Of a DNA stretch of 64,000 nucleotides, positions 52,353-60,701 are shown one piece after another (positions within the stretch are counted from its first letter, which is position 1; each line of letters starts with the position of its first letter). The DNA lies in assembly GCA_964645155.1 (NCBI GenBank), contig CAZYBG010000008.1, positions 1 through 64,000 of the forward strand, written 5' to 3'. A model generated the notes under the pieces. The model did not search any database. It saw only the letters and a program-made list of their open reading frames with translations, and was not told the origin of the DNA. A program made the translations under genes and the position numbers. The stretch comes from CAZYBG01 sp964645155 (GTDB lineage Bacteria; Pseudomonadota; Alphaproteobacteria; Rhodobacterales; Rhodobacteraceae).

Positions 52353-53429
52353 ATGTTCTATCGCGAGGCCGGCGACTTCAAGACGAGCTACGTCGCCGAC
52401 AGCCAGACCTTCCCGATCAGGTTCGACCGCTGGCGCTACTACGCGGTTCTCGCGGTGGCGTTCGGCGTCGTCCCCTTCGTGATCGACGACTACTGGGCGA
52501 ACGCGGTGCTGATCCCGTTCCTGATCTATGCGATCGCCGCGATCGGGCTGAACATCCTGACCGGCTATTGCGGGCAGGTCAGCCTCGGCACCGGCGGGTT
52601 CATGGCGGTCGGGGCCTATGCCACCTACAAGCTGATGACGGCGTTTCCCGACATCTCGATCATCGTCCACATCCTGCTCGCCGGCGGCATCACCGCGGCG
52701 GTGGGCGTGCTCTTCGGGCTGCCCAGCTTGCGGATCAAGGGCTTCTACCTCGCGGTCGCGACGCTGGCGGCGCAGTTCTTCCTCGTCTGGCTCTTCAACC
52801 GGGTGCCGTGGTTCTACAACTATTCGGCTTCGGGCCAGATCAGCGCGCCGGAGCGCACGGTGCTCGGCGTCGCCGTCACCGGCCCGGGCACGCCGGCCTG
52901 GGCGGGCTATCTGATCTGCCTCGTCTTCGCCGTCGGCCTCGCCTGGGTGGCGCGGAACCTCACGCGGGGCAATCTCGGGCGGCAGTGGATGGCGATCCGC
53001 GACATGGACATCGCCGCCGAGATCATCGGGGTCAACCCGCTCAAGGCCAAGCTGACCGCCTTCGCGATCTCGTCGTTCTTCGTCGGCGTGGCCGGCGCGC
53101 TCTTCTTCTCGGTCTATCTCGGCGCGGTCGAGGTGGGCGAGGCGTTCGGCATCGACAAGTCGTTCCTCGTCCTCTTCATGATCATCATCGGCGGGCTCGG
53201 CTCCATCTTCGGCAGCTTCGCGGGGGCGGCCTTCCTCGTGCTGCTGCCGGTGTTTCTGAAGAACGTGCTGGTCGGCGGCCTCGGCTGGCCGACCGACGTC
53301 GCCGCCCATATCGAGCTGATGATCGTGGGCGGGCTGATCGTGACCTTCCTGATCGCCGAACCGCACGGCCTCGCGCAGCTGTGGCGGATCGCGAAGGAGA
53401 AACTCAGGCTCTGGCCCTTTCCACATTGA
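52353..53429 (+). CDS. ABC transporter permease, LivM-like
   Basis: 358 residues, about nine to ten membrane helices; GGGAGGTGATCTG before the ATG. Family features: IAAIGLNILTGYCGQVSLGT, GGFMAVGAYATYKLMTAFP, GLPSLRIKGFYLAVATLAAQ and the conserved cytoplasmic loop RQWMAIRDMDIAAEIIGVNP preceding LKAKLTAFAISSFFVGVAGA. The second permease of the HAAT importer. The C-terminal cytoplasmic tail ends RIAKEKLRLWPFPH. Confidence 0.93.
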   Translation: MFYREAGDFKTSYVADSQTFPIRFDRWRYYAVLAVAFGVVPFVIDDYWANAVLIPFLIYAIAAIGLNILTGYCGQVSLGTGGFMAVGAYATYKLMTAFPDISIIVHILLAGGITAAVGVLFGLPSLRIKGFYLAVATLAAQFFLVWLFNRVPWFYNYSASGQISAPERTVLGVAVTGPGTPAWAGYLICLVFAVGLAWVARNLTRGNLGRQWMAIRDMDIAAEIIGVNPLKAKLTAFAISSFFVGVAGALFFSVYLGAVEVGEAFGIDKSFLVLFMIIIGGLGSIFGSFAGAAFLVLLPVFLKNVLVGGLGWPTDVAAHIELMIVGGLIVTFLIAEPHGLAQLWRIAKEKLRLWPFPH

Positions 53430-53474
53430 GGGCCGGGCCCGTTACCATCGGACAACACCAGGGAGGAAACACCG

Positions 53475-54758
53475 ATGAAGAAGCGACTGATGGCCACCGC
53501 GCTTGCCGCCTTCCTTGCGGCGGGGCCGGCGCTGGCGGAACTCGTCATTCCGAACCTCAGCTACCGGACCGGCCCCTTCGCCGCAGGCGGAATTCCCTAT
53601 GCCGACGGCTTCAACGACTACTTCACGCTGCTGAACCAGCGCGACGGCGGGATCGGCGGCGAGCAGGTCCGGATCATCGAATGCGAGACCGAGTACAACA
53701 CCGAGAAGGGGGTGGAGTGCTACGAGTCGACCAAGGGGCAGGGCAGCCTGGTCTACAACCCGCTGTCCACCGGCATCACCTACCAGCTGATCCCCAAGGC
53801 GATGGCCGACGGCATTCCGATCTACACGCCGGGCTACGGCCGCACCTCGGCCGCCAACGGGCGGGTGTTCGAATGGGTGTTCAACTATCCGGCGAACTAC
53901 TGGGATGCCGCCTCGGTCGCGATCAAGTACCTCCTCGACGAGAACGGCGGCAGCCTCGAGGGCAAGAAGATCGCCCTGCTCTACCACAACTCGGCCTACG
54001 GCAAGGAGCCGATCCGGACCCTGACCGAGCTTGCGGCCAAGCACGGCTACGAGTTCATCGAGATCCCCGTCGACTCGCCCGGCCAGGAGCAGAAGAGCCA
54101 GTGGCTGCAGATCCGCCAGACCCGGCCCGACTACGTGCTGTTCTGGGGCTGGGGCGTGATGAACCAGGTCGCCGTGCAGGAGGCCGCCAACGTCCGCTTC
54201 CCGATGGAGAACTTCATCGGCGTCTGGTGGTCGGGGTCGGAGAACGACGTGCTGCCGGCGGGCGCGGGCGCGGACGGCTACAAGAGCCTCGCGATGCACG
54301 GCACCGGGATGGACTACCCAGTCTATGACGACCTCAAGACCCATGTCTACGACGCGGGGCTCGCCTCGGGCGCGGGCGACCAGATCGGCAGCGTGCTCTA
54401 CTCGCGCGGCATGTACGCGGCGCTTGTCATCTCGGAGGCGATCCGCAAGGCGCAGGAGATCCACGGCACCGCGCAGATCACGCCGGCGCAGCTGCGCGAC
54501 GGGTTCGAGCAGCTGGAGATCACCGAGGCGCGGATGGCCGAGCTTGGCCTGCCGGACTTCGGCCAGCCCTTCGCCGCCTCGTGCGAGGACCACGGCGGCC
54601 CCGGCGCCGGCCTGATCCAGCAGTGGGACGCCGAGGCCCGGACCTGGACGCTGATCACCGACTTCATCGCGCCGGACGACGAGGTGATCGAGCCGCTGGT
54701 GATGGAGGACAGCCAGGCGTTCGCGGCCGAGAGCGGGCTGACCGAACGCTGCGGCTGA
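53475..54758 (+). CDS. ABC transporter substrate-binding protein (Peripla_BP_6)
   Basis: 427 residues with a signal peptide (KKRLMATALAAFLAAGPALA). The mature protein begins ELVIPNLSYRTGPFAAGGIP, followed by FNDYFTLLNQRDGGIGGEQV and CETEYNTEKGVECYESTKGQ, typical of LivJ-like binding proteins; a second lobe has EGKKIALLYHNSAYGKEPIR. The GPF-A-GG-P-ADG opening belongs to the subgroup encoded next to acyl-CoA ligases and PaaK-like proteins, often annotated as aromatic or fatty-acid related; the ligand is not known. GGGAGGAAACACCG provides a strong ribosome site. Two hairpins follow the gene. Confidence 0.92.
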   Translation: MKKRLMATALAAFLAAGPALAELVIPNLSYRTGPFAAGGIPYADGFNDYFTLLNQRDGGIGGEQVRIIECETEYNTEKGVECYESTKGQGSLVYNPLSTGITYQLIPKAMADGIPIYTPGYGRTSAANGRVFEWVFNYPANYWDAASVAIKYLLDENGGSLEGKKIALLYHNSAYGKEPIRTLTELAAKHGYEFIEIPVDSPGQEQKSQWLQIRQTRPDYVLFWGWGVMNQVAVQEAANVRFPMENFIGVWWSGSENDVLPAGAGADGYKSLAMHGTGMDYPVYDDLKTHVYDAGLASGAGDQIGSVLYSRGMYAALVISEAIRKAQEIHGTAQITPAQLRDGFEQLEITEARMAELGLPDFGQPFAASCEDHGGPGAGLIQQWDAEARTWTLITDFIAPDDEVIEPLVMEDSQAFAAESGLTERCG

Positions 54759-54769
54759 GACGATGGCCG

Positions 54770-54831
54770 CGCGCCCGGGGCCGGACCCCGGGCGTGCGCC
54801 GGCAGGGGCGCGGCGGTCCGCCGCCGCGCCC
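54770..54831 (+). other. Two tandem stem-loops after the binding-protein gene
   Basis: Stem 1: GCCCGGGG (54773-54780) with CCCCGGGC (54786-54793), extendable by three pairs. Stem 2: GGGCGCGGCGG (54806-54816) with its complement at 54821-54831, loop TCCG. Neither has a T-run. They sit between the binding protein and the LivF-like gene, where such structures typically protect the upstream message or attenuate readthrough, giving more binding protein than ATPase. Confidence 0.6.
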
Positions 54832-54866
54832 GGGACGACCAGGGAGAGAGGACGAGCGAGGACGCC

Positions 54867-55691
54867 ATGCTCGATGCCGGCCAGACACGCGAGACGCTCC
54901 TCGAGGTGAACAACATCGAGGTGATCTACAACCACGTCATCCTGGTGCTGAAGGGCGTGAGCCTGACGGTGCCGAAGGGCGGGATCACCGCGCTGCTGGG
55001 CGGCAACGGGGCGGGCAAGACGACGACGCTCAAGGCGATCTCGAACCTGATCAAGTCGGAGCGCGGCGAGGTGACCAAGGGGACGATCGCCTACCGCGGA
55101 CAGCGCGTGCAGGACCTCTCACCGAACGACCTGGTGAAGATGGGGGTGATCCAGGTGATGGAGGGCCGGCACTGCTTCGAGCACCTGACGGTGGAGGAGA
55201 ACCTGCTGACCGGCGCCTATACCCGCCATGATGGGCGCGCCGCGATCCAGGCCGACCTCGAGATGGTCTATGCCTATTTCCCCCGGCTGAAGGAGCGGCG
55301 CCGGAGCCAGGCCGGCTACACCAGCGGCGGCGAGCAGCAGATGACGGCGATCGGCCGGGCGCTGATGTCGCGGCCCGAGACGATCCTGCTCGACGAGCCG
55401 TCGATGGGCCTCGCGCCGCAGCTCGTCGAGCAGATCTTCGAGATCGTGAAGCGGCTGAACGAGGAGCAGGGCGTGACGTTCCTGCTGGCCGAGCAGAACA
55501 CCAACGTCGCGCTGCGCTTCGCGCAGACCGGCTACATCCTGGAATCGGGGCGCGTGGTGATGGAGGGCACCGCGCGGGAGCTGCGCGAGAACCCCGACGT
55601 GAAGGAGTTCTACCTCGGCATGTCCGACCAGGGGCGCAAGAGCTTCCGCGAGGTGCGGAGCTACCGCCGGCGGAAGCGGTGGCTGAGCTGA
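54867..55691 (+). CDS. ABC transporter ATPase, LivF-like
   Basis: 274 residues. Walker A ALLGGNGAGKTTTLKAISNL, Q-loop VIQVMEGRHCFEHLTVEENL, signature AGYTSGGEQQMTAIGRALM, Walker B TILLDEPSMGLAPQLVEQIF and H-loop FLLAEQNTNVALRFAQTGYI. The C-terminus is extended and basic (KSFREVRSYRRRKRWLS). It pairs with the LivG-like ATPase. The stop codon overlaps the ATG of the PaaK-like gene by one base. Confidence 0.94.
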   Translation: MLDAGQTRETLLEVNNIEVIYNHVILVLKGVSLTVPKGGITALLGGNGAGKTTTLKAISNLIKSERGEVTKGTIAYRGQRVQDLSPNDLVKMGVIQVMEGRHCFEHLTVEENLLTGAYTRHDGRAAIQADLEMVYAYFPRLKERRRSQAGYTSGGEQQMTAIGRALMSRPETILLDEPSMGLAPQLVEQIFEIVKRLNEEQGVTFLLAEQNTNVALRFAQTGYILESGRVVMEGTARELRENPDVKEFYLGMSDQGRKSFREVRSYRRRKRWLS

Positions 55692-56866
55692 TGCGGGACC
55701 AGGCCATGACCTTCTACGACGCGCTCGAGACCCGCAGCCCCGACGACCGCGCGGCGGCGCAGCTTGCGGCGCTGCGCGAGGTGGCGGGGCGGGATCTGCG
55801 CGACCTGGCCGATCTGGCGCGGCTGCCGGTCCTGCGGAAATCCGCGCTGTCCCAGCAGCAGGCGGCGGCGCGGCCGTTCGGCGCGCTGAGGGTCGCGGGC
55901 CCGACCCATGTGTTCCAGAGCCCCGGCCCGATCTACGAGCCGGGCCGCACCGACGTGCCGGACTGGTGGCGGATCGGCCGCTTCCTCCACGCCGCGGGGA
56001 TCGGGCGGGGCGACGTGGTGCAGAATTGCTTCGCCTATCACTTCACGCCGGCGGGGCACATGTTCGAGGCGGGCGCCCGCGCCGCGGGTGCCCTGGTCTT
56101 CCCGGCCGGCACCGGCCAGACCGAGCTGCAGGTCCGCGCCGCGGCCGACATCGGCGCGACCGCCTATGCCGGCACGCCCGATTTCCTCAAGGTGATCCTC
56201 GACAAGGCCGAGGAGATGGGCGAGCGGCTGAAGATCGCCCGGGCCGCCGTGGGCGGGGGCGCGCTGTTCCCCTCGCTCCGCAGGGAATACGCGGACCGCG
56301 GCATCGCCTGCCTGCAGTGCTATGCCACCGCCGATCTGGGCAACGTCGCCTACGAGAGCCCGGCAATGGAGGGGATGATCGTCGACGAGGGGGTGATCGT
56401 CGAGATCGTGCGCCCCGGCACCGGCGCCCCGGTGCCCGAGGGCGAGGTGGGCGAGATCGTGGTGACGACGCTCAACCCCGACTATCCGCTGATCCGCTTC
56501 GCCACCGGCGACCTGTCCGCCGCGATGCCCGGCCGCAGCCCCTGCGGGCGTACCAACATGCGCATCAGGGGCTGGATGGGCCGCGCCGACCAGACGACCA
56601 AGATCAAGGGGATGTTCGTGCGCCCCGAGCAGGTCGCGGCCTTTGTCGCCAAGCATTCCGAGGTCGCCCGGGCGCGCGTCGTCGCGACGCGCGAGGGCGA
56701 GATGGACGTGATGACCGTGAAGGTCGAGACGCCGGCCGACAATCCCGAGCGCTATGCCGCTTCGCTATTGGATAGCCTCAAGCTCAGGGGCAACATCGAG
56801 CTTGTGGCGCCGGGTTCGCTTCCGAACGACGGCAAGGTGATCGAGGATCTCCGGCGCTACGAGTGA
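55691..56866 (+). CDS. Phenylacetate-CoA ligase-like (PaaK family) protein without a canonical P-loop
   Basis: 391 residues from the ATG at 55691, one base inside the preceding stop. The PaaK fold is recognised from FGALRVAGPTHVFQSPGPIY, FHYTP-type FAYHFTPAGHMFEAGARAAG, and GEVGEIVVTTLNPDYPLIRF, with ATGDLS and a C-terminal domain (GRADQTTKIKGMFVRPEQVA). The SSGTTGxPT phosphate loop expected after the HVFQSPG segment is absent (it reads PGPIYEPGRTDVPDWWRIGR). It may bind acyl-adenylate or CoA without activating the acid, or use a variant loop. Last gene of the transport cluster. Confidence 0.8.
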   Translation: MRDQAMTFYDALETRSPDDRAAAQLAALREVAGRDLRDLADLARLPVLRKSALSQQQAAARPFGALRVAGPTHVFQSPGPIYEPGRTDVPDWWRIGRFLHAAGIGRGDVVQNCFAYHFTPAGHMFEAGARAAGALVFPAGTGQTELQVRAAADIGATAYAGTPDFLKVILDKAEEMGERLKIARAAVGGGALFPSLRREYADRGIACLQCYATADLGNVAYESPAMEGMIVDEGVIVEIVRPGTGAPVPEGEVGEIVVTTLNPDYPLIRFATGDLSAAMPGRSPCGRTNMRIRGWMGRADQTTKIKGMFVRPEQVAAFVAKHSEVARARVVATREGEMDVMTVKVETPADNPERYAASLLDSLKLRGNIELVAPGSLPNDGKVIEDLRRYE

Positions 56867-56889
56867 ACCCGTCGCGACGGAGGAGACCG

Positions 56890-58560
56890 ATGGCCCTGAG
56901 ACCGACCCTTGCGCTGCTGCTTGCGGCAACCGCGACGGCGGCGGTTGCCGAGGACGTGGCGCTTGTCGTGGGCAACGGCAGCTACGACCATGCCCGCGGG
57001 CTCTGGGGGGCCGACGACCTGGCGGCGACATCGGCGGCCTTCGAAGCGGCAGGGTTCCGCGTGTTCGCGGGCGAGGACCTGACCGCCGAGGCGTTGCGGT
57101 CGCTCGCCGCCGAGTTCGCCGCGGCGGCCGACGGGTCGGGGCGGGTCGCGGTGGCGCTGGCCGGCCACTTCGTCCAGTCCGGGCGCGACGCCTGGTTCCT
57201 CGGAACCGATGCCGACAGGCCCGACCTGATCGGCGTCGCGACCGAGGGGCTGCTGCTTTCGACGCTGCTCCAGATCGCCGGGCGTGCGCCGGCACGCTCG
57301 GTCGTGCTGCTCGGCACCGAGGAGCGGTCGATCCGCCTCGGCGCGGGCCTGTCGCCCGGCCCCGGTTCGGCGGCGGAGGTGCCGCAGGGTGTGGCGCTGG
57401 TGCAGGGCGACGCGGCCGAACTGGCCGGCTTCGTCGAGGATGCGCTGCTGGCACCCGGCCGGGCGCTGGGCGCGGCGGTCGCGGACTACTCCGACCTTTC
57501 CGCCACCGGCTTCCTGCCACGCGACCTGCCCTATCTGGCCGAGACCGAGCCCGAGCCCGAGCCTGAGCCTGAGCCCGAGCCTGCGCCCGAGCCCGCGCCT
57601 GAGCCTGAGCCGGCACCGCAGGCCGAGCGCACCGCCTGGGCAGCCGCCCTCGCGCAGGACACGGTGGAAGGCTACGAGGCCTTCGTGCGCGCCTATCCGT
57701 CCGGCGCCAACGCGGCGCTTGCGCGGCAGGCGATCGCGCGGCTGTCGGGGGCGGACGATCCGCGGCCCGAGGCGGTGCAGGCCGACGAGGCGCTGACCCG
57801 CGACGAGCGGCGCGCGATCCAGCGCAACCTCTCGCTGCTCGGCTACGAGACGGGCGGCATCGACGGCATCTTCGGGCCGGCGACCCGGCGCGCCATCGCC
57901 GGCTGGCAGCGCGCCAACGGCGAGGAGCCGACGGCAGCCCTGACGCGGGTGCAGGTCGAGCGGATCGACGCCCAGGCGACCCGCCGCGCCGCGGAACTGG
58001 AGGCCGAGGCCGAGGCGCGGCGCGCCGAGATCGAGCGCGAGGACCGCGCCTACTGGCAGGAGACGGGTGCGCTGGGCGGCGAGGCGAACCTCAGGGCCTA
58101 TCTGCGGCGCTATCCCGAGGGCCTCTACGCCGAGATCGCCGCGGAACGGCTGCGCCCGTTCGAGGAGGAGCGGCAGGCCGAGGCGGCCGCGGCCGACCGC
58201 CTTGCCTGGGAGGAGGCGACCGGGCGGGATTCGGTCGCGGCCTACCGCGCCTACCTGGCCGACCAGCCGCAGGGCGCGTTCCGCGCGCGGGCCGAGGAGC
58301 GGATCGCCGCGCTGTCGCTGGACGACAATGCGGATGCGGAAGCGGCCGAGGCGGCGCTTGGCCTCAACACGTTCACGCGCAACCTGATCGAGGGCCGGCT
58401 CGACGCGGTCGGCCTCGATCCCGGCCGGATCGACGGCACCTTCGATGGCCGCACGCGGCGCGCCATCCGCCGCTACCAGGCCGCACGGAACCTGCCGGCC
58501 ACCGGATTCCTGACGCAGGACACGGTGGTCCGGCTGCTGGCCGATTCCATCCTGCGGTAG
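56890..58560 (+). CDS. Exported caspase-like / peptidoglycan-binding protein, degenerate active site
   Basis: 556 residues from the ATG at 56890 (GGAGGAGACCG). Signal peptide LRPTLALLLAATATAAVA. Residues 20-200 resemble a caspase (C14) domain: DVALVVGNGSYDHARGLWGA, FEAAGFRVFAGEDLTAEALR, VAVALAGHFVQSGRDAWFLG. The His of SGHG is present as AGHF, but the position of the catalytic Cys (normally DAC) reads VVLLGTEERSIR, so it is probably inactive. Then a repeated Glu-Pro linker (about 25 residues), a PG_binding_1 domain (IQRNLSLLGYETGGIDGIFG), a coiled coil, and a second one near the C-terminus (LIEGRLDAVGLDPGRIDGTF). Likely periplasmic, cell-wall associated. Confidence 0.8.
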   Translation: MALRPTLALLLAATATAAVAEDVALVVGNGSYDHARGLWGADDLAATSAAFEAAGFRVFAGEDLTAEALRSLAAEFAAAADGSGRVAVALAGHFVQSGRDAWFLGTDADRPDLIGVATEGLLLSTLLQIAGRAPARSVVLLGTEERSIRLGAGLSPGPGSAAEVPQGVALVQGDAAELAGFVEDALLAPGRALGAAVADYSDLSATGFLPRDLPYLAETEPEPEPEPEPEPAPEPAPEPEPAPQAERTAWAAALAQDTVEGYEAFVRAYPSGANAALARQAIARLSGADDPRPEAVQADEALTRDERRAIQRNLSLLGYETGGIDGIFGPATRRAIAGWQRANGEEPTAALTRVQVERIDAQATRRAAELEAEAEARRAEIEREDRAYWQETGALGGEANLRAYLRRYPEGLYAEIAAERLRPFEEERQAEAAAADRLAWEEATGRDSVAAYRAYLADQPQGAFRARAEERIAALSLDDNADAEAAEAALGLNTFTRNLIEGRLDAVGLDPGRIDGTFDGRTRRAIRRYQAARNLPATGFLTQDTVVRLLADSILR

Positions 58561-58606
58561 GGGCGGCGGGGCGGGGCCTTGGCAAGGGCAGGCGCCCGGC
58601 CTACAC

Positions 58607-58629
58607 TGCCGTGCCGTGCCGTGCCGTGC
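58607..58629 (+). repeat. TGCCG pentanucleotide tandem repeat
   Basis: About 4.6 copies of TGCCG at 58607-58629, 27 bp before the YdeI-like ATG. A non-triplet repeat in the leader of a gene can vary by slippage and change expression. Confidence 0.6.
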
Positions 58630-58655
58630 GACCAGACCGGGACCCGGGCAACAGC

Positions 58656-59276
58656 ATGATCACCGATATCGAGGACTTCTTCGACAAGGGATGCGGCCGC
58701 TGCGCCCGCTTCGCGACGGCCGACTGCTCGACCCGGCGCTGGGAGGACGGCCTGCGGCACCTTCGCCGCATCTGCCTGGAGGCCGGGCTGGAGGAGGCGG
58801 TGAAGTGGGGCCACCCGTGCTACATGCACGCCGGCCGCAACATCGCGATCATCGGCGCGCTCCGGGATGATTTCCGCCTCAGCTTCTTCGACGCCGCGCT
58901 GCTGAAGGATCCCGAAGGCGTGCTCGAGCGGCAGGGGCCGAACACCCGGCACCCCGACATGATCCGCCTGACCGACAATGCCCAGGTGGCCGCGATGGCG
59001 CCGGTGATCCGGGCCTATCTCGACGAGGCGATCGGCCATGCCAGGGCGGGTGTCCGCCCGCCGAAGGAGAGCGCGCCGGTCGACGCGCCGGACGAGCTTG
59101 TCGCCGCGATGGACGGCGATCCCGAACTGGCCGAGGCGTTCCACGCGCTGACGCCGGGGCGGCAGCGAAGCTACGTGATCAACCTGAGCGGCGCCAAGAC
59201 GCGCGAGACGCGGCTGGCGCGGATCGGCCGGTTCCGCGGCAACATCCTTGCGGGCAAGGGCGCGACCGAGCGCTGA
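58656..59276 (+). CDS. YdeI/OmpD-associated family protein (DUF1801-type)
   Basis: 206 residues from the ATG at 58656; the longer frame upstream runs through the TGCCG repeat. Features: ITDIEDFFDKGCGRCARFAT, WGHPCYMHAGRNIAIIGALR, LRDDFRLSFFDAALLKDPEG and the C-terminal ALTPGRQRSYVINLSGAKTR, the OmdA-like segment. Function is unknown; related YdeI proteins are linked to cationic peptide resistance in enterobacteria. Cytoplasmic. The N-terminal Cys pair (GCGRCARF) and a further Cys (TADCST) are additional to the usual family. Confidence 0.85.
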   Translation: MITDIEDFFDKGCGRCARFATADCSTRRWEDGLRHLRRICLEAGLEEAVKWGHPCYMHAGRNIAIIGALRDDFRLSFFDAALLKDPEGVLERQGPNTRHPDMIRLTDNAQVAAMAPVIRAYLDEAIGHARAGVRPPKESAPVDAPDELVAAMDGDPELAEAFHALTPGRQRSYVINLSGAKTRETRLARIGRFRGNILAGKGATER

Positions 59277-59365
59277 GGCGCGGCCGGGGTCATCCTGCGC
59301 GGGTGCCCCCGGCGGAAGCAGCCGACGGAATGGGCCGCCGGAATGCGCCGGTGGAGAACCAACGG

Positions 59366-59400
59366 AAAGGGCCGCCGGAACCAAGCCCCGGCGGCCCTTT
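59366..59400. terminator. Bidirectional terminator between the YdeI-like gene and rpmJ
   Basis: Perfect 13-bp stem (59366-59378 with 59388-59400), 9-base loop. The arms begin with AAA and end with TTT, so both strands have a short U tail. It lies 19 bp beyond the rpmJ stop on the minus strand. Confidence 0.8.
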
Positions 59401-59418
59401 GTCACGCAGGACGGCAGG

Positions 59419-59544
59419 TCAGCCCTGGCGGGCCTTGTAGCGCTTCTGCGTCTTGTTGATCACGTAGACGCGGCCCTTGCGGCGCACGATCTGGCAATCG
59501 CGGTGCCGCGCCTTCAGCGAGCGGAGCGAGTTGCGGACCTTCAT
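59419..59544 (-). CDS. rpmJ: 50S ribosomal protein L36
   Basis: A 41-residue protein starting [20 protein letters not shown], followed by [32 protein letters not shown] precedes the ATG. The single Cys and lack of the Cx2C...Cx4H zinc set show it is the zinc-independent (C-minus) type usual in alphaproteobacteria. It stabilises 23S rRNA near the peptidyl-transferase region. Single gene with its own terminator; a tRNA gene lies 71 bp upstream on the same strand. Confidence 0.96.
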   Translation of the reverse strand: MKVRNSLRSLKARHRDCQIVRRKGRVYVINKTQKRYKARQG

Positions 59545-59615
59545 CGGTCTCTCCTCAGGTCGGCGCCACGGGGGCGCGGGTTGCTAGCGTGCGCCGGCGA
59601 CAGCGCGGGTTCCGG

Positions 59616-59690
<75 letters not shown>

Positions 59691-59832
59691 TGACATCGGC
59701 CCCGCCCACACCGCAAAGACGCGGGCGGCTCCGCGTCGGTCGGCCGGTCTATAGAGGGACTCGCAGGACCGTTCAAGGGCTTTTGGAGACGGCCGAAATG
59801 GGGCTATATGGACCGGTGTCGGGGAACCACTG

Positions 59833-60699
59833 ATGGCCAGACCGTCCTTCACGCTCCACCTGCCGGAGACGCGCTCGACCAGCGTCGTCTTCTCGTCGCC
59901 GCATTCGGGGCGGGACTATACCCAAGGCTTCCTCGGCCAGACCATGCTCGACCGCCGGGCGATCCGGTCGTCGGAGGACGCATTCGTCGACCTGCTGTTT
60001 GCGGCCGCGCCGGATTTCGGGGCGCCGCTGCTGGCGGCGACGGCGCCGCGCGCCTTCATCGACATGAACCGCGCCGCCGAGGAACTCGACCCCGCGCTGG
60101 TCGAGGGGGTGCCGCGGGTGGCGCACAACCCGCGCATCAGTTCGGGGCTGGGCGTGATCCCGCGCGTGGTGGCAAACGGGCGGGTGATCTACCGCGGCAA
60201 GATCAGCCGCGCCGATGCCGAGGCGCGGCTGGCCCAGCACTGGCACCCCTATCACGCGCAGCTCCGCAGCCTGATCGACGGCGCGCAGGCCGCGTTCGGC
60301 GAGGCGATCCTGATCGACTGCCATTCGATGCCGCACGAGGCGATCGAGTCGATCAGCCCCGCCGGGGCGCGCAGCCCCGACGTGGTTCTGGGCGACCGGT
60401 TCGGCGCCGCGGCGTCGGCCGAGATCGTCGAGCGGGTGGAGGCGGCGTTCCGCGGCGCCGGGCTGACCGTGGCACGCAACGCGCCCTTTGCCGGCGCCTA
60501 TATCGCGCAGGCCTATGGCCGGCCGTCGCGCGGCAGCCATGTGGTGCAGATCGAGATCGACCGGGCGCTCTACCTCGACGAGCGCCAGATCGAGCCGAAG
60601 GCCGATTTCGACGCGGTGCGGCGGATGATGACGAGCGTGGTCGCCGAGATCGCCGCGATCGGCGAGCCGGGCGACGCGCTGCCGCTGGCGGCCGAATAG
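59833..60699 (+). CDS. N-formylglutamate amidohydrolase family protein
   Basis: 288 residues. FGase features: TSVVFSSPHSGRDYTQGFLG (metal His), IRSSEDAFVDLLFAAAPDFG, APRAFIDMNRAAEELDP, VARNAPFAGAYIAQAYGRPS and VVQIEIDRALYLDE; catalytic ILIDCHSMPHEA. The family hydrolyses N-formyl-L-glutamate in histidine degradation, but no hut genes are nearby, so a different N-acyl substrate is possible. Convergent with dinB: the stops are 2 bp apart. Confidence 0.92.
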   Translation: MARPSFTLHLPETRSTSVVFSSPHSGRDYTQGFLGQTMLDRRAIRSSEDAFVDLLFAAAPDFGAPLLAATAPRAFIDMNRAAEELDPALVEGVPRVAHNPRISSGLGVIPRVVANGRVIYRGKISRADAEARLAQHWHPYHAQLRSLIDGAQAAFGEAILIDCHSMPHEAIESISPAGARSPDVVLGDRFGAAASAEIVERVEAAFRGAGLTVARNAPFAGAYIAQAYGRPSRGSHVVQIEIDRALYLDERQIEPKADFDAVRRMMTSVVAEIAAIGEPGDALPLAAE

Positions 60700-60701
60700 G
60701 C

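Noticed and set aside
51660..53426. A 588-codon minus-strand frame over the livH- and livM-like genes
   Set aside because: The permease genes on the plus strand have clear family motifs and ribosome sites; the antisense frame has none.
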